From positions 248,001 through 312,000 of the forward strand of contig JAGFMI010000019.1 of NCBI GenBank assembly GCA_021030905.1: DNA of 64,000 nt, read 5' to 3'. Each line of letters starts with the position of its first letter. The first letter of the stretch is position 1. The notes beneath the pieces were generated by a model, which saw nothing but the letters and a program-made list of their open reading frames with translations, searched no databases and was not told the origin of the DNA. Source of the stretch: Pyrenula massariospora. Its lineage: Eukaryota; Ascomycota; Eurotiomycetes; Pyrenulales; Pyrenulaceae. Made by a program: the position numbers and the translations under genes. This document shows positions 54,877 through 64,000 of the stretch, piece after piece.

Positions 54877-55635
54877 ATGCCCAGCAACGAGATCATCCTC
54901 GACGACTCCTCCCGAGAATACTACTGCCGCCCCTGCGACCTTTCCTTCCGCACAGAGCACCGCCTCTTGCACCACTGCCGGCACGCCTCCGTCCACCGCG
55001 ACACCTGGTGCGACCGCTGCACACGCCTCTTTCCTCACCTCTACGCCCTCCTACAACACGAAGAGCACTCCTCATCCCACAACCTCTGCCCCGCGCGCAA
55101 CTGCCACCTCGACTACCCCTACCTCGAAGACCTAATCGCCCACTTCGAGTCCCGCCACCACGGCTGCTGGCCCTGCCGCCTCACCTTCCCCTCGTCCTCC
55201 GCCGCCCGCGACCACGACGAAGACATCCACCACATCTGCCCAACCTGCACCCGCGCCTTCCAGTCCGCAGACCACCTCCGCAACCACTCCCTGACCCACC
55301 TCCCCCGCGACGTCTGCTGCTACGCCGGCTGCGAGCGCGCCTTCCCCACCCCCTCCGCCATGCTCATCCACCTCGAGTCCGGCGCCTGCGCGGCCACGGC
55401 CATCGACCACAGCGACATCCTCGAGCTGGCAAGGGAATGCCGACACGCTGATTATTACTTGAGTGAGGACGACGACTGGGAGTACTACCCGCTCAAGTGT
55501 CCCGGGTGTGGCGCCGTGTTTCGGTTTGTGAGCGGGCTGTTTCAGCACGCGGAGAGTGAGAGGTGTGGGGAGGGGTATGGGGCGGGGACGGGAAGTTTGG
55601 GGAGGTTGAGGAGGTTTCTTGAACGGCGGGTTTAG
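54877..55635 (+). CDS. C2H2-type multi-zinc-finger protein
   Basis: A single exon of 252 aa. Successive Cys-x2-Cys...His pairs occur from residue 17 to the C-terminus: YYCRPCDLSFRTEHRLLHHC, TWCDRCTRLFPHLYALLQHE, a CPARNCHLDY unit, CWPCRLTFPSSSAARDHDED, ICPTCTRAFQSADHLRNHSL, CCYAGCERAFPTPSAMLIHL and finally LKCPGCGAVFRFVSGLFQH. The layout of closely packed, slightly irregular fingers is common in Pezizomycotina proteins of unknown role. DNA or RNA binding is likely but no target is known. The first ATG fits a good context after a CT-rich leader. Confidence 0.85.
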   Translation: MPSNEIILDDSSREYYCRPCDLSFRTEHRLLHHCRHASVHRDTWCDRCTRLFPHLYALLQHEEHSSSHNLCPARNCHLDYPYLEDLIAHFESRHHGCWPCRLTFPSSSAARDHDEDIHHICPTCTRAFQSADHLRNHSLTHLPRDVCCYAGCERAFPTPSAMLIHLESGACAATAIDHSDILELARECRHADYYLSEDDDWEYYPLKCPGCGAVFRFVSGLFQHAESERCGEGYGAGTGSLGRLRRFLERRV

Positions 55636-56356
55636 GGGGGTTGGAGGGTTGTGTGGGGAGAGTCGAGGGGATTTTGTTGGGGGGCGAGGGGGAAAAGGGG
55701 TATGAGGTTACTTCAGGCTGTGGGTGGTACTTTTTACTGGCGTGAGACATGCGTGTTATAGCGAGAAGGCGTTTGCTCCGGGTAAGGTGTGGTTGAGGGG
55801 TCTTTCGGGTCGTGGTGTCCTTGCAGTTAGAATTTGCGATTGGGCGGATGTTTTCACTCGTGTATAAGAGCTCTGTAATTCGTGGCTGATGATAGTGAGA
55901 ATATTGATAGAAATGTGGCCTCATGTCTAGCCCAGGAGGGTGTGAATTAGATTAGACTTTAAACAAAAGCATTTTGAAAATTAGTATAGCGTTTATGTAT
56001 GGATAGCCTATTGGTCAACAACGCACAAATATCACCGACTCCACACTGCCGATGACCCAAATTTGGGCCGGTCCTCTCGAATCCCAGCCGTGCACTGGAT
56101 GAAGCTTCAAGGGAGGTCGAAATAGAAGTTGAAACCTTACGGCGGCTCCTAGAAAACCGTGACAAGGAACAGATTATAAATCACAATGACAGAACACCAG
56201 GCGCTTGATGAAAGAAACACATGTTACAACCACTAGCCAATCATGGAGACACTGAACACCAAGAGCCAAACCAGGAGATATCCCAAGTCTCTCGGACAAC
56301 GTATTGCAACTGAAATATCAAGTCGGCCATTCGATATCGTGAGCTATCTTTGGCCA
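55636..56356. other. Intergenic, tail-to-tail
   Basis: Between the 3' ends of the two zinc-finger genes. No gene is seen. Confidence 0.5.
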
Positions 56357-57747
56357 CTAGCCTCTTGGGGTGCCAAAGTCCATGACAGCACAACAGATAA
56401 TCCAGTCGATAGCCTGACGCCTAAGTTCCTGTTCCCGTGGGTGACTATAGAGTAGGTGACTGAAGAAAGCGCGCCGAGAGGTCATCCTCACGAAGCATGC
56501 AGGACACCCAAATCGATTAACCTCCCAGAAAGCGAGGCTAAATCCGCAGCGTTCTTGGAGTTTGGGACAGCAGAATAGGTAAAATTCTAGATCCTCGGGG
56601 AACGGTCCTGACACCCCGCATGTGCAGCTTCTTCTACAGAAGGCTCGGTGGACCCCAGGGCTTCCTTTTATCAAAGTTTGGTGGCATAGCTGGCAAATTT
56701 CTGCCTTTGGGCAATCAAGAAGTCGATATGGTTCGAGCTGTGAAAAGGAGTCAACGATCGTGCACCAATGGCACAGTTATTGGAGAGATATGAATATGGA
56801 GCAAGACTTACCTTGATAACTTGAGGAGTGTAACCTATGTATATAATATTACGATCATTTTCGTCGACCGGAGGCGTCTGGTCGATACCTCTAAGCCAGC
56901 CATGACCTTGAAGGTAGTCATGACCTTGAAGGTAGTTATACCCTTGAAGGTAGCCGTGATCTTGAAGGTAGCCGTGATCTTGAAGGTGGCCGTGGTCTTG
57001 AAGGGAGCCATGGTCTTGGAGGGAGCCATGGTCTTGAAGGTGGCTATTACCTTGAAGGGTCTCTGAATCTCTCAATGGAGCTTGCGAATAGCTAGAATTT
57101 GGTGATTCGGTACTGATCAGTTCCTCCTCGAACTCCATAGCATATTCTTCCTCGCTACCGACACCAAGAGCTGGTTTACTTTGCGATTCAACTTGGTTTG
57201 GAAGCGCTTCTCTGCTCGCACGCTTCTCAAACGTCTTTTCACCATCTTTAGCTTTGTAGTACTCTGTGGAATACGGTGCTATCCGGACTTTAATCTTGAT
57301 TTTGGGTATTCTATTATTAGAAGACTTGTTCTTCGTGGTAAGAGCCCCGGGCTTGATCCTATTGATGTATTTGTCCCAGTCCACGGACAGGGCTTCCTCA
57401 TATGAGTTCATTGCAGCCTCCGAGCGAGCTTTTCCGCCTTTCTTGAATGGAGGACCGTAAAACGGAGGACCGATCCTCTCTGAACCATCATCAGCTAACC
57501 TTGTCTTTGGGAAGACCTCAGTGTCAATGTTGAAGCTATCCCTCAGAGGTATGCTTCTTCGACGGGTGTCAAAAGGGTTGATAAAGTCCTCGGCGTCGGC
57601 TCTCGTATGCCGCTTTTCGTCCGACTTCATGTTTGTGGATTCAAATGACTTTTTGGGACCGCTTGCGGCGGCATTCACGTTGACATTGGCGTCATGCTGT
57701 GATACCGAATCGCTCGCGGAAGGTTTTGTGGGTGCGGTTTGAGTCAT
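56357..57747 (-). CDS. Cys-rich (probable zinc-finger) protein with a Leu-Gln-Asp-His-Gly repeat
   Basis: Exons 57747-56812 and 56737-56357 give 438 aa; the 74-bp intron is phase 0. The N-terminal 200 residues are polar and probably disordered (FINPFDTRRRSIPLRDSF, FYGPPFKKGGKA). Residues about 236-283 are eight six-residue repeats of the type HLQDHG/YLQGHG, encoded by an 18-bp tandem repeat. After the intron comes a Cys/His-rich domain of about 100 residues: LLDCPKAEICQLCHQTLIKG, FCRRSCTCGVSGP, FCCPKLQERCGFSLAFWEV, FGCPACFVRM and a closing FFSHLLYSHPREQEL. I cannot name this family; the Cys/His spacing suggests two or more zinc sites. Its partner gene 54877-55635 is also a zinc-finger gene, but I saw no clear homology between them. 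Confidence 0.7.
56899..57042 (-). repeat. 18-bp coding minisatellite, eight units
   Basis: Eight in-frame 18-bp units on the minus strand, each close to CACCTTCAAGACCATGGC, encoding (H/S/Y)LQ(D/G)(H/Y)(G/D/N). Units next to each other are most alike, as expected from slippage or unequal exchange. Unit number is likely to vary between strains. Confidence 0.85.
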
Positions 57748-58673
57748 GATGAAAAAGTTGTATAGGACCAGATAGCCGTGTACATTCTCAAATATTGGAA
57801 ATCGACACTAAGATCAATACCGGTGCCGGGGCAGTAAAAGCTAAGCACAGATACAATAGAGAATAACGAGAATGTTGAGATAAGAATAAGGTCAAGGAAA
57901 CTCCTCTGGTCGGCCTTGATGGGGTGATATTCTAGCAGACATATTGAAAGGAAGGAACGATGCCTTAAACGACTGCTAATTGATTTGCATTTCTCAACGG
58001 GCAAATACAAAGGTGTAGTATTGTTAGAGTGTAACCACCTTACGGTTGCTTTCTCGATCCAACGGGTTCTTCGCCCGCTATCAGAAGCCACTGCCGACTA
58101 CACCTACCCAGAGATTTAAGTGGGATAGTAGCTCTGCAGTATTGCACTGGTACCTTCGAAATCATCACGCAAGCTTGAACATCTATAAGACGACAGCATC
58201 AATCTTGGTGCCTTACTTGGATCCTCCTCAAGTTGCAGTAGCCAGCGTCAGGGTCATACTACACCTCATATCGCATTTAATTTGTGCTTAGGTAAACGCT
58301 CTTGTGGAAATGTGAGACCAAACATCCGACACATGACACAGGCAAGACCTTAGCGCAGGAGGTGAGGGTATCCCGTTCAAGGCAAGAAAACTTCGAGAAG
58401 CATATTCTGTTCCACCGCTCGTTAAAGAAACCTCCGCTCGTCGGGATCAAAAATCTCAGCTTGAGTCGCTCTCCATTTGCAGCAAAACCAATAAGGGAAC
58501 TTAGGGCTTGTCTGTAGGGCAAAGAGTCGGGAAGCATCTGAAAGTGACAAATGACAGAAATGACAGAGTCACGTCATACGAAGCAGCACCGCAATTTCTG
58601 CGTTTAATGAGCATACTTCTACTCCTATAGATATTTGAGCAGCCGCAAAGAGCTATTCTCTAACTCAAATAAC
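57748..58673. promoter_or_regulatory. Divergent intergenic region before CDC123
   Basis: 926 bp between two start codons on opposite strands. Open frames at 57744-58091 and 58046-58291 show no family content. Confidence 0.45.
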
Positions 58674-59893
58674 ATGTCTTTTGAGGAGAGGGCTTCTGAG
58701 ACCCCTGAGACATTCGAGCCGCTGACCAAACTCCCATTCCCACCACTCTTGAGGCAACATGTTCGGCGGTGCGCATATGACTATTGGTACCCAAGGTGAG
58801 ACGCTGAAGCTTCTGCGAGGCACTATTGCTGATGTATCCCAGATTGCGGACTCATACCCCTAAAGCCCGACTCATACCATTGAGCGACCCTTTTCTTGAT
58901 TATCTTCGTGCCGACGGAATTGTATTACCGTCGAGTTCTCCAACCAGCGCAACTACCCAAGAAGACGATAGTGGCTTTTCCGAGATGTCAGGATCTGATG
59001 ACGACGACGAGCCTGCCGAGGATAACTCTTACGCAGCTTGGAGAGATATCCATGTCAAGATCCGAGATGTGATTGCGGAGCTTGGAGGAAAGGTCACTCC
59101 CAAATTAAGTTGGAGTGCGCCAAAAGATGCGACTTGGATCTCTGCTACAAACGATATGGAATGTCGGTCACCGGACGATGTCTATATGCTCCTCAAAAGC
59201 AGTGACTTCATCACTCACGACCTGGAACACGCCTTTGATGACTGCGTTGATGAGAATGAGGAAGGGTCTGAATTGAACCACAAGACTCCTAGCAACGAGC
59301 TAAAGTTCACATACCACCTAGCACTTCGAAAGAGCTTCAACCTTAATCCGGCATTAGAGTTTCGCTGCTTCGTCCGAGACAGAGTTCTTATCGCCCTGTG
59401 CCAGCGCGATCAGAACCATTTCGACTTTTTGTTCCCTATGCGCACCCAGCTGCTCGAGAAGATCCAGTCTTTTCTTTCGTCGGACCTACTTCCAAACTTT
59501 CCTGAGCCTAGCTTTGCATTTGACGTCTACATACCTCCACCTCACGATCGGGTATGGCTAATAGACATCAACCCATGGGCTATCCGAACGGATCCACTCC
59601 TTTTCTCTTGGCTAGAGCTTCTTCAATTACCTGAGCCTAACGCAGAGGAAGACCTATCGGATTCCGAAGTGGAGGAAGACGATTTACAGCCTGAATTCAG
59701 GCTTGTGAAGAGGGATGATCCAGAAGCCTATCAATTCAACACAACGAAATTCAGCGCTCATAAGCTTCCCAAAGACGTCGTAGATGCCAGTTTGGATGCA
59801 AATGGAGGTAGCATGCGGGAATTGGTGGATGAATGGCAGCGAGCTATGGAGAGGAGCAAGAACAGCGAAGAAGACAATAGCGATTCTTCTTGA
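58674..59893 (+). CDS. CDC123: Cdc123, eIF2 assembly chaperone
   Basis: Cdc123 is an ATP-grasp-like cytosolic protein that binds eIF2-gamma and promotes assembly of the eIF2 complex for translation initiation. Exons 58674-58795 and 58843-59893 give 390 aa. Family blocks are visible in order: FPPLLRQHVRRCAYDYWYPR across the intron, IPLSDPFLDYLRADGI, an acidic insert (SGSDDDDEPAED), KLSWSAPKDATWISATNDME, LRKSFNLNPALEFRCFVRDR, ALCQRDQNHFDFLF and FAFDVYIPPPHDRVWLIDIN with the metal-binding Asp/Asn pair, then PWAIRTDPLLFSWLEL. The C-terminus is acidic and Ser-rich. Length and order match the fungal protein. Confidence 0.96.
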
Positions 59894-60240
59894 TGGAACC
59901 AGATTGGCAGGGCACATCTCCGGAAATGCTGCTCGACGTTAGAAAGATATGAACCATCTTGATGCAAGATATTGGAACGGCGACCGAGGACATAGGTATG
60001 CTTGACTGCGACAAACCGACTTGCACGCAGCAGATGTATATGCTGCACCTTCGCACACTCAGAGAATCACCAAATGTAAGATGCAACAACCGAAAAGGAG
60101 CAATAAAAAGCCTCACAGGGCAATGCCAGTCTGAGTTCTGAACGCTATCATGATGCACGTCAAGGATGCTACCCTAAAAAATGGACCTTTGCATAAAAGC
60201 AAGATCGATAAAGACGCACTGTCTAGATCAAATCTGAATG
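59894..60240. other. Intergenic, tail-to-tail
   Basis: Short region between the 3' ends of CDC123 and the Cut12-like gene. No gene is seen. Confidence 0.5.
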
Positions 60241-61329
60241 TCAGACCGGATTGTTCTCCTTTCCAATATCAATATCGCTCGACATCCCCAATGCCTTTCT
60301 CCTCTCTTCACTTTTGACTCTTAACCTTGCCTTAGCTGCAGCCACGCGATCGGGAGCAAGCTGGATCCTCGCATTAGCGTTGCTGTTTGACAATCTCGAA
60401 GATTCTAGCCCCCTCATTTCAGAATTTGGTAACTGGGAACTTTCAGTCAACACTCTTTCCTGCCGCTTTTCCGGTATAGGAACATTTCGTCCAAGATCCC
60501 GAGAATCTTGTCTATCCTTCCCAAGGGGTTTGTGTTCCTCTATCCTTTTCCCAGCCGCCTGTTCAGACCGATCCGCCGTCCTTCTCCGCAGCCTCTCCTC
60601 GCTCTCCTCCAGCCGCCTCCTCAGACCCTCATTCTCAGCTTTCAAGCGCTTATTCTCCGTCAGCTGCCCCTGGTACATGGTCGTCATCTTCGAGGCCTCG
60701 AGATCCCGCTGGTACGCAAAGGACTTGGTGATCTGGTTGTATTTGATGAGGCGCTTCATCTCGCGCTCGGTGTGCGATATGTAGGATTTGATGGAGGGGT
60801 GGAGGGCAGGGGATGCGCTGTCGGGTAGAGATACGGGAGTGGCATCTTTCGTCGCGGTGTTTGGAGGTTTGGAGGGCTGTGGTGATAGCTTTGATTTGGT
60901 CCCCAAGACCGGACCATCTCCTGTGCGACCCGTCTCCTTGCTGGACTTTGAAGGCTTTTCTGGATCCCCCTTCGCCTTCGTCTTCTCCCTCTCTTCTGCA
61001 CCTTCACCCTCAGCTGTCGAAACGCTGACACCCTTCCCCTTCCCCTCCCGAAACGAGACATTCTTCCGCCCCGGCGTCCCAATCACCCCCACCCCCACAC
61101 CCGCCTTCCTCGGCGAAGCCACCAATATACTCTTCATCGGCGACCCTTCCCCCATCCCTCCCCTCCTTGTCCGCCCATCTTCTCCACATCTAGAACGCGT
61201 CGGCGATCGCGGTCCCTCGTCATCGTGTTCGTGTTCGTGTTCCGGGCTGCCGAAGATCAGGCCCCGGAAGGCGCGGAGGGCGAAGAGGGGCGCGGGGGTT
61301 TCGGGGGCGTCGGGCACGTTTTCACTCAT
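60241..61329 (-). CDS. Cut12-like spindle pole body protein
   Basis: A single exon of 362 aa. An early segment has the pattern SPMKSILVASPRKAGVG, then IGTPGRKNVSFREGKGKG, which resembles the phosphorylatable SILxTPGT...KxVSF region of fungal Cut12. The middle (ALHPSIKSYISHTEREMKRL to ENKRLKAENEGLRRRLEESE) is an amphipathic helix leading into a coiled coil, again as in Cut12. The rest is polar, low-complexity and rich in Ser-Pro/Thr-Pro sites, with a KENN-like end (GKENNPV). Cut12 anchors and activates the mitotic spindle pole with polo kinase in fission yeast. The resemblance is to short motifs and layout, so another coiled-coil cell-cycle protein is possible. Confidence 0.6.
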   Translation of the reverse strand: MSENVPDAPETPAPLFALRAFRGLIFGSPEHEHEHDDEGPRSPTRSRCGEDGRTRRGGMGEGSPMKSILVASPRKAGVGVGVIGTPGRKNVSFREGKGKGVSVSTAEGEGAEEREKTKAKGDPEKPSKSSKETGRTGDGPVLGTKSKLSPQPSKPPNTATKDATPVSLPDSASPALHPSIKSYISHTEREMKRLIKYNQITKSFAYQRDLEASKMTTMYQGQLTENKRLKAENEGLRRRLEESEERLRRRTADRSEQAAGKRIEEHKPLGKDRQDSRDLGRNVPIPEKRQERVLTESSQLPNSEMRGLESSRLSNSNANARIQLAPDRVAAAKARLRVKSEERRKALGMSSDIDIGKENNPV

Positions 61330-61730
61330 GGGTAAGTTGGGTGGGGAGGTGTGTTGATTTATTGATGCGTGGGTAGCAAGCTGTGCTGTGGTAAGATGCT
61401 TGGTGAGGATTATCGGGTCTGTATATCGGGGCGCTGTGTCGTAGAGTACCTAGTACCTTACTCGGGTGTGTGCGTTTTTGATGTTGATGTTTTACCGGAA
61501 AGGGTTAGTGGGGTTTGTGATTTTCGTGTGGGGGAGGGTATGCAGCAGCTGCTAATTACTACCAGCCTGGTTTTTGTTAGGAAGTGATAAGGTATACGTG
61601 TACATTAAAAGTTAACGTTGTTTCTTCTTTATCTTCTCTATTAAAGTTGCCATGATCGAGATGGCGGATATGTTCATCATTGAGTAAAATGACAAAGATC
61701 ATTTCATACGACGAGTAAAATGCGAACGTG
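61330..61730. other. Intergenic between two minus-strand genes
   Basis: Promoter of the Cut12-like gene and 3' region of the DUF1640 gene. No gene is seen. Confidence 0.5.
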
Positions 61731-62943
61731 TCAGCCCAGAGACTCTTCATATCCGCCCTCTGCTTTCCCCGTCTGAGTACTTTGGTCGCGTTGCGGAACC
61801 GCAGCCGCAGCCTTTTTAGCCGCAGCCTGTTTCTGCTCTATCTGTTCCTTCTTCTGATTTTCTATCGATTGAAGATTCAGAGCGGCTAACGCCATGACTG
61901 GGAAGCGATCAGTAAAGCACGAGCAAAGAGATAGCGGAGTTCTTACAGGCACTGATCGCAATGGCCAGCGCGGCTCTTCTTGTCAATACCCATCGCAGGC
62001 CTTCAACCTCACTCTTGCTATCGCTATTGAGCATCACCGTGATCTCGTAGTTCAGTTGTTGTATTTTGCCATCCAGGGACCTCTTCTCCTCTTGCACTGC
62101 CAGCTTTCGTTCGTTGAACATACCTCGCAGGTCCTCCTTCAATCCAGCAAGGTCTTGATTGACTTTCTGGCCTAAAATGTCTGTTTCGTGCTGGAGGTGG
62201 GTTCTTTGCGTCCGTTGGCGCTGGATCTCAGATCCCCTGGATGTCTGCAACGATGTGCGGAGTTCACTACAAGCAGCACGGAAAAGATACATTTCGTTTT
62301 CCACATCTGATTTTGAAACTAAACCCTCTTTTGCAAGGTCAAGGTTGTTTGCCAGCATCAAACGTACGGCCTTCATTATGGTGATCGCTTGATCTTCAGT
62401 AAACCCGCCCTTGGCGAGGTCGCGCACTAACGAGTAGGTATCAAAATGGTGAACGTAGGGCGGTGTGGTAAGATGAGGTGGTGGGCGATGGTGGTCCTCT
62501 GCTGGCCGACTAAGGACAATGTCTAATGGCGTCGCTGGAGACTCTTCGGAAGTAGACTTAGTCGGCTCCTCGGATGGTCTACTTTTCTCCTCCTCTTTTG
62601 ATGTCTCTTTAGGACTCTGGAGACCTTCTCTTCTCGCTTCCGAAGCCTGACTTCCATTTCCCTCTTTCGCAACCTTAGGCTGAGGTTTCTTGGGGGTTTC
62701 GCTTGATTTCGCGGAAGCAGGGAGCAAATCACTGTTCGGTTTCGGTGGTGGAGGAAGTCGAGCCTCAGCAGCAGGACCGTACCGCTGAGTGTAAGTGTCT
62801 GTCTGACATTTGCGTGGAGACTGATGTAGCTTTCGGCTACTTGGCCGCGGCGTAGATCTTATCGAGGCGTATGTTGTCGGTTCACAAGCTCTGACAGCGC
62901 GCAGGAACTTTGTGTGTAGGAATGGTAGCCTCGGCGACGCCAT
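61731..62943 (-). CDS. Mitochondrial coiled-coil membrane protein (DUF1640, Fmp32/MCUR1-like)
   Basis: Exons 62943-61947 and 61897-61731 give 387 aa. A basic N-terminus (MASPRLPFLHTKFLRAVRAC) looks like a mitochondrial presequence and is followed by a Pro/Lys/Ser-rich linker. The conserved domain begins VHHFDTYSLVRDLAKGGFTE, continues DQAITIMKAVRLMLANNLDL, and runs through a long coiled coil (LGQKVNQDLAGLKEDLRGMF) to a single membrane span built across the intron (TRRAALAIAISAFMALAALN). A Lys/Gln/Ala tail follows. This is the layout of the Fmp32/CCDC90 family in the inner membrane, linked to cytochrome oxidase or calcium-uniporter assembly. The precise role in filamentous fungi is unknown. 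Confidence 0.87.
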
Positions 62944-63520
62944 TGATGAAAGACGAAGAGCGCAAATTAAGATAAGAAGTGGCTACGTGAATTGCTACTA
63001 CAGCTAAATTCTATCGTCATAGTTGATGGCTTGCGCGAGTCGCATGATATTTTCGAAATGCAGGACCCACGTGCATCATTCTCGGACCATCGGCTAACCT
63101 TCCGACACATAGGATGCTTGCGGCTCGTGATGCTCGGAACCATCCGAGGCATAAAGTAGGTTTGAGCCGAGTTTATGTCTTGCACTGCATTTTTAGCGTA
63201 GCCAGAGACGATAGGGTGTCGAAGGACAGACGACGTAGGGGGCCAGAAGTCGTAGCAACCCCTTCAGGCCGATAATGAGCCGGTAAGGGTGGCCACGACT
63301 TCTGTCTCCCTGCCTCGATCATCCACGGTCTCAAGACTCCAGCTCGGAGCGAAAAGCCACACTGTAGAGAGCTACCTAGAAAGAAGGAAATGACCCTGCT
63401 GGACAAAACCATAGATTTGGGAAAGAAGAATGGATCGTCCTCCTGGCAATAGACGTTAAAGTTACATAAGGAGCGAGGTTGGTCGGATGGTAAATTCTTT
63501 ATATTCATTACGTGGCTAAT
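62944..63520. other. Intergenic with hairpin
   Basis: Between two minus-strand genes. It contains the promoter of the DUF1640 gene and the inverted repeat at 63244-63304. No gene is seen. Confidence 0.5.
63244..63304. repeat. Inverted repeat sharing arms with 44709-44790
   Basis: The outer 10 nt (CAGAAGTCGT at 63244-63253, ACGACTTCTG at 63295-63304) pair perfectly, and the match extends imperfectly to about 21 nt per arm around a 19-nt loop. The arm core equals that of the hairpin at 44.7 kb. Confidence 0.5.
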
Positions 63521-64000
63521 CTATGGTGATAATGGCCCGAATAGAAGACTTGTGCGATTCCAATATGCTATAGCCTTTTCCTCTAGCCTTTTAGACAACT
63601 GGGCATCGACCATCAATTTTGCGCGGTGCTTTACAATACCGTCATCGTTTTTAGCGGCGTTTTGATTCGTCTGAATTTGAGGGGTCAAGGCTATTTTCAA
63701 GTAATGTACGTCAAACAATTCTTGTAGGTCTTTTGCAGTCACCAAAGATTCTTCAGATGCTTTCGGCGTGCCATTGGCGAGTTGGATATCTGAAGGTCCT
63801 GATGACCCTTTGTGGATTCCGTTCGTGATAGGTGCGCTACTATGGCTGAAAAAGTTGCCTTGAAGAATCGACTCCCAAACTCTCACCTTGAGAATGTCCA
63901 CAGCGGTCGTGGTCCACAGGTCATAGCCACCATTACCCATCGTTTTCACCAGATGGCGCAGTAACTTCATCGTTGTCGGAGAAGGCGTTACTGGCACTGG
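63521..64000 (-). CDS. C-terminal part of a probable COG complex subunit 1 (cut by window edge)
   Basis: The frame is open to the right edge on the minus strand and ends at 63521, so about 160 C-terminal residues are visible. The segment PVTPSPTTMKLLRHLVKTMG, then GGYDLWTTTAVDILKVRVWE, and the closing RLEEKAIAYWNRTSLLFGPL resemble the end of fungal COG1, a tethering-complex subunit for retrograde Golgi traffic. In between is a Ser/Gly-rich insert and DLQELFDVHYLKIAL. With only the C-terminus available the call is tentative. The start codon and most of the protein lie outside the window. Confidence 0.5.
   Translation of the reverse strand, partial: PVPVTPSPTTMKLLRHLVKTMGNGGYDLWTTTAVDILKVRVWESILQGNFFSHSSAPITNGIHKGSSGPSDIQLANGTPKASEESLVTAKDLQELFDVHYLKIALTPQIQTNQNAAKNDDGIVKHRAKLMVDAQLSKRLEEKAIAYWNRTSLLFGPLSP

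Noticed and set aside
60251-60784. 177-codon plus-strand open frame within the Cut12-like gene
   Set aside because: It is antisense to a coiled-coil coding region; its Leu/Ser composition mirrors the Glu/Arg codons of the sense strand.

Overview
The window is nuclear DNA of a filamentous ascomycete (Pezizomycotina). The reasons are short introns (mostly 44-100 bp) with GT..AG ends and CTAAC/CTGAC-type branch points, compact genes on both strands, and typical fungal proteins: saccharopine reductase Lys9, a 7TM-RGS receptor, an ascomycete-type laccase, a Cas1-type acyltransferase, a Cut12-like spindle-pole protein and a lactose-permease-like sugar transporter. I cannot name the species. I saw no rRNA, tRNA, CRISPR array or recognisable retroelement body.

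Layout. 1-19.5 kb is conserved housekeeping sequence: Yif1 (cut by the left edge), a 7TM-RGS receptor, a 3.2 kb gene-free gap, ribosomal protein eL14, NAC-alpha, ATP synthase subunit d, Kin17, Mak16, Lys9, a METTL7-like methyltransferase and a mitochondrial GGQ release-factor-like protein. 20-32.2 kb holds a sugar/H+ symporter, the exportin Cse1 and a tuberin (Tsc2) homologue. 33.4-44.1 kb holds a secreted isochorismatase-like hydrolase, a PC-esterase/Cas1 acyltransferase, a ten-exon laccase gene with an in-frame TAG inside its last copper motif, a small NAD(P)-binding protein and phosphatidylinositol synthase Pis1.

44.1-54.4 kb looks like an accessory segment. Two paralogous SAM methyltransferases face each other about 6 kb apart. 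Between them lie a small HHCC integrase-type zinc-binding gene with a perfect 46-bp palindrome just upstream, a multi-pass fungal membrane protein and a 3.1 kb stretch without a supportable gene. A diverged short repeat lies near each outer side of this segment, and hairpin elements with related arms occur at 44.7 and 63.2 kb.

54.9-64 kb holds two Cys-rich zinc-finger genes (one with an 18-bp coding minisatellite), the eIF2-assembly factor Cdc123, a Cut12-like spindle-pole protein, a mitochondrial DUF1640/Fmp32-like protein and the 3' end of a probable COG1 gene cut by the right edge.

Most genes act in separate core processes: ribosome biogenesis and translation (eL14, Mak16, NAC, Cdc123), membrane traffic (Yif1, COG1), mitochondria (Atp7, the release factor, DUF1640), nuclear transport (Cse1) and nutrient/TOR signalling (Tsc2, the sugar symporter, Lys9 with an upstream TGACTCA site). 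Exon boundaries were worked out by hand from splice signals, reading frame and remembered family sequence. They are inferences unless transcript data confirm them.
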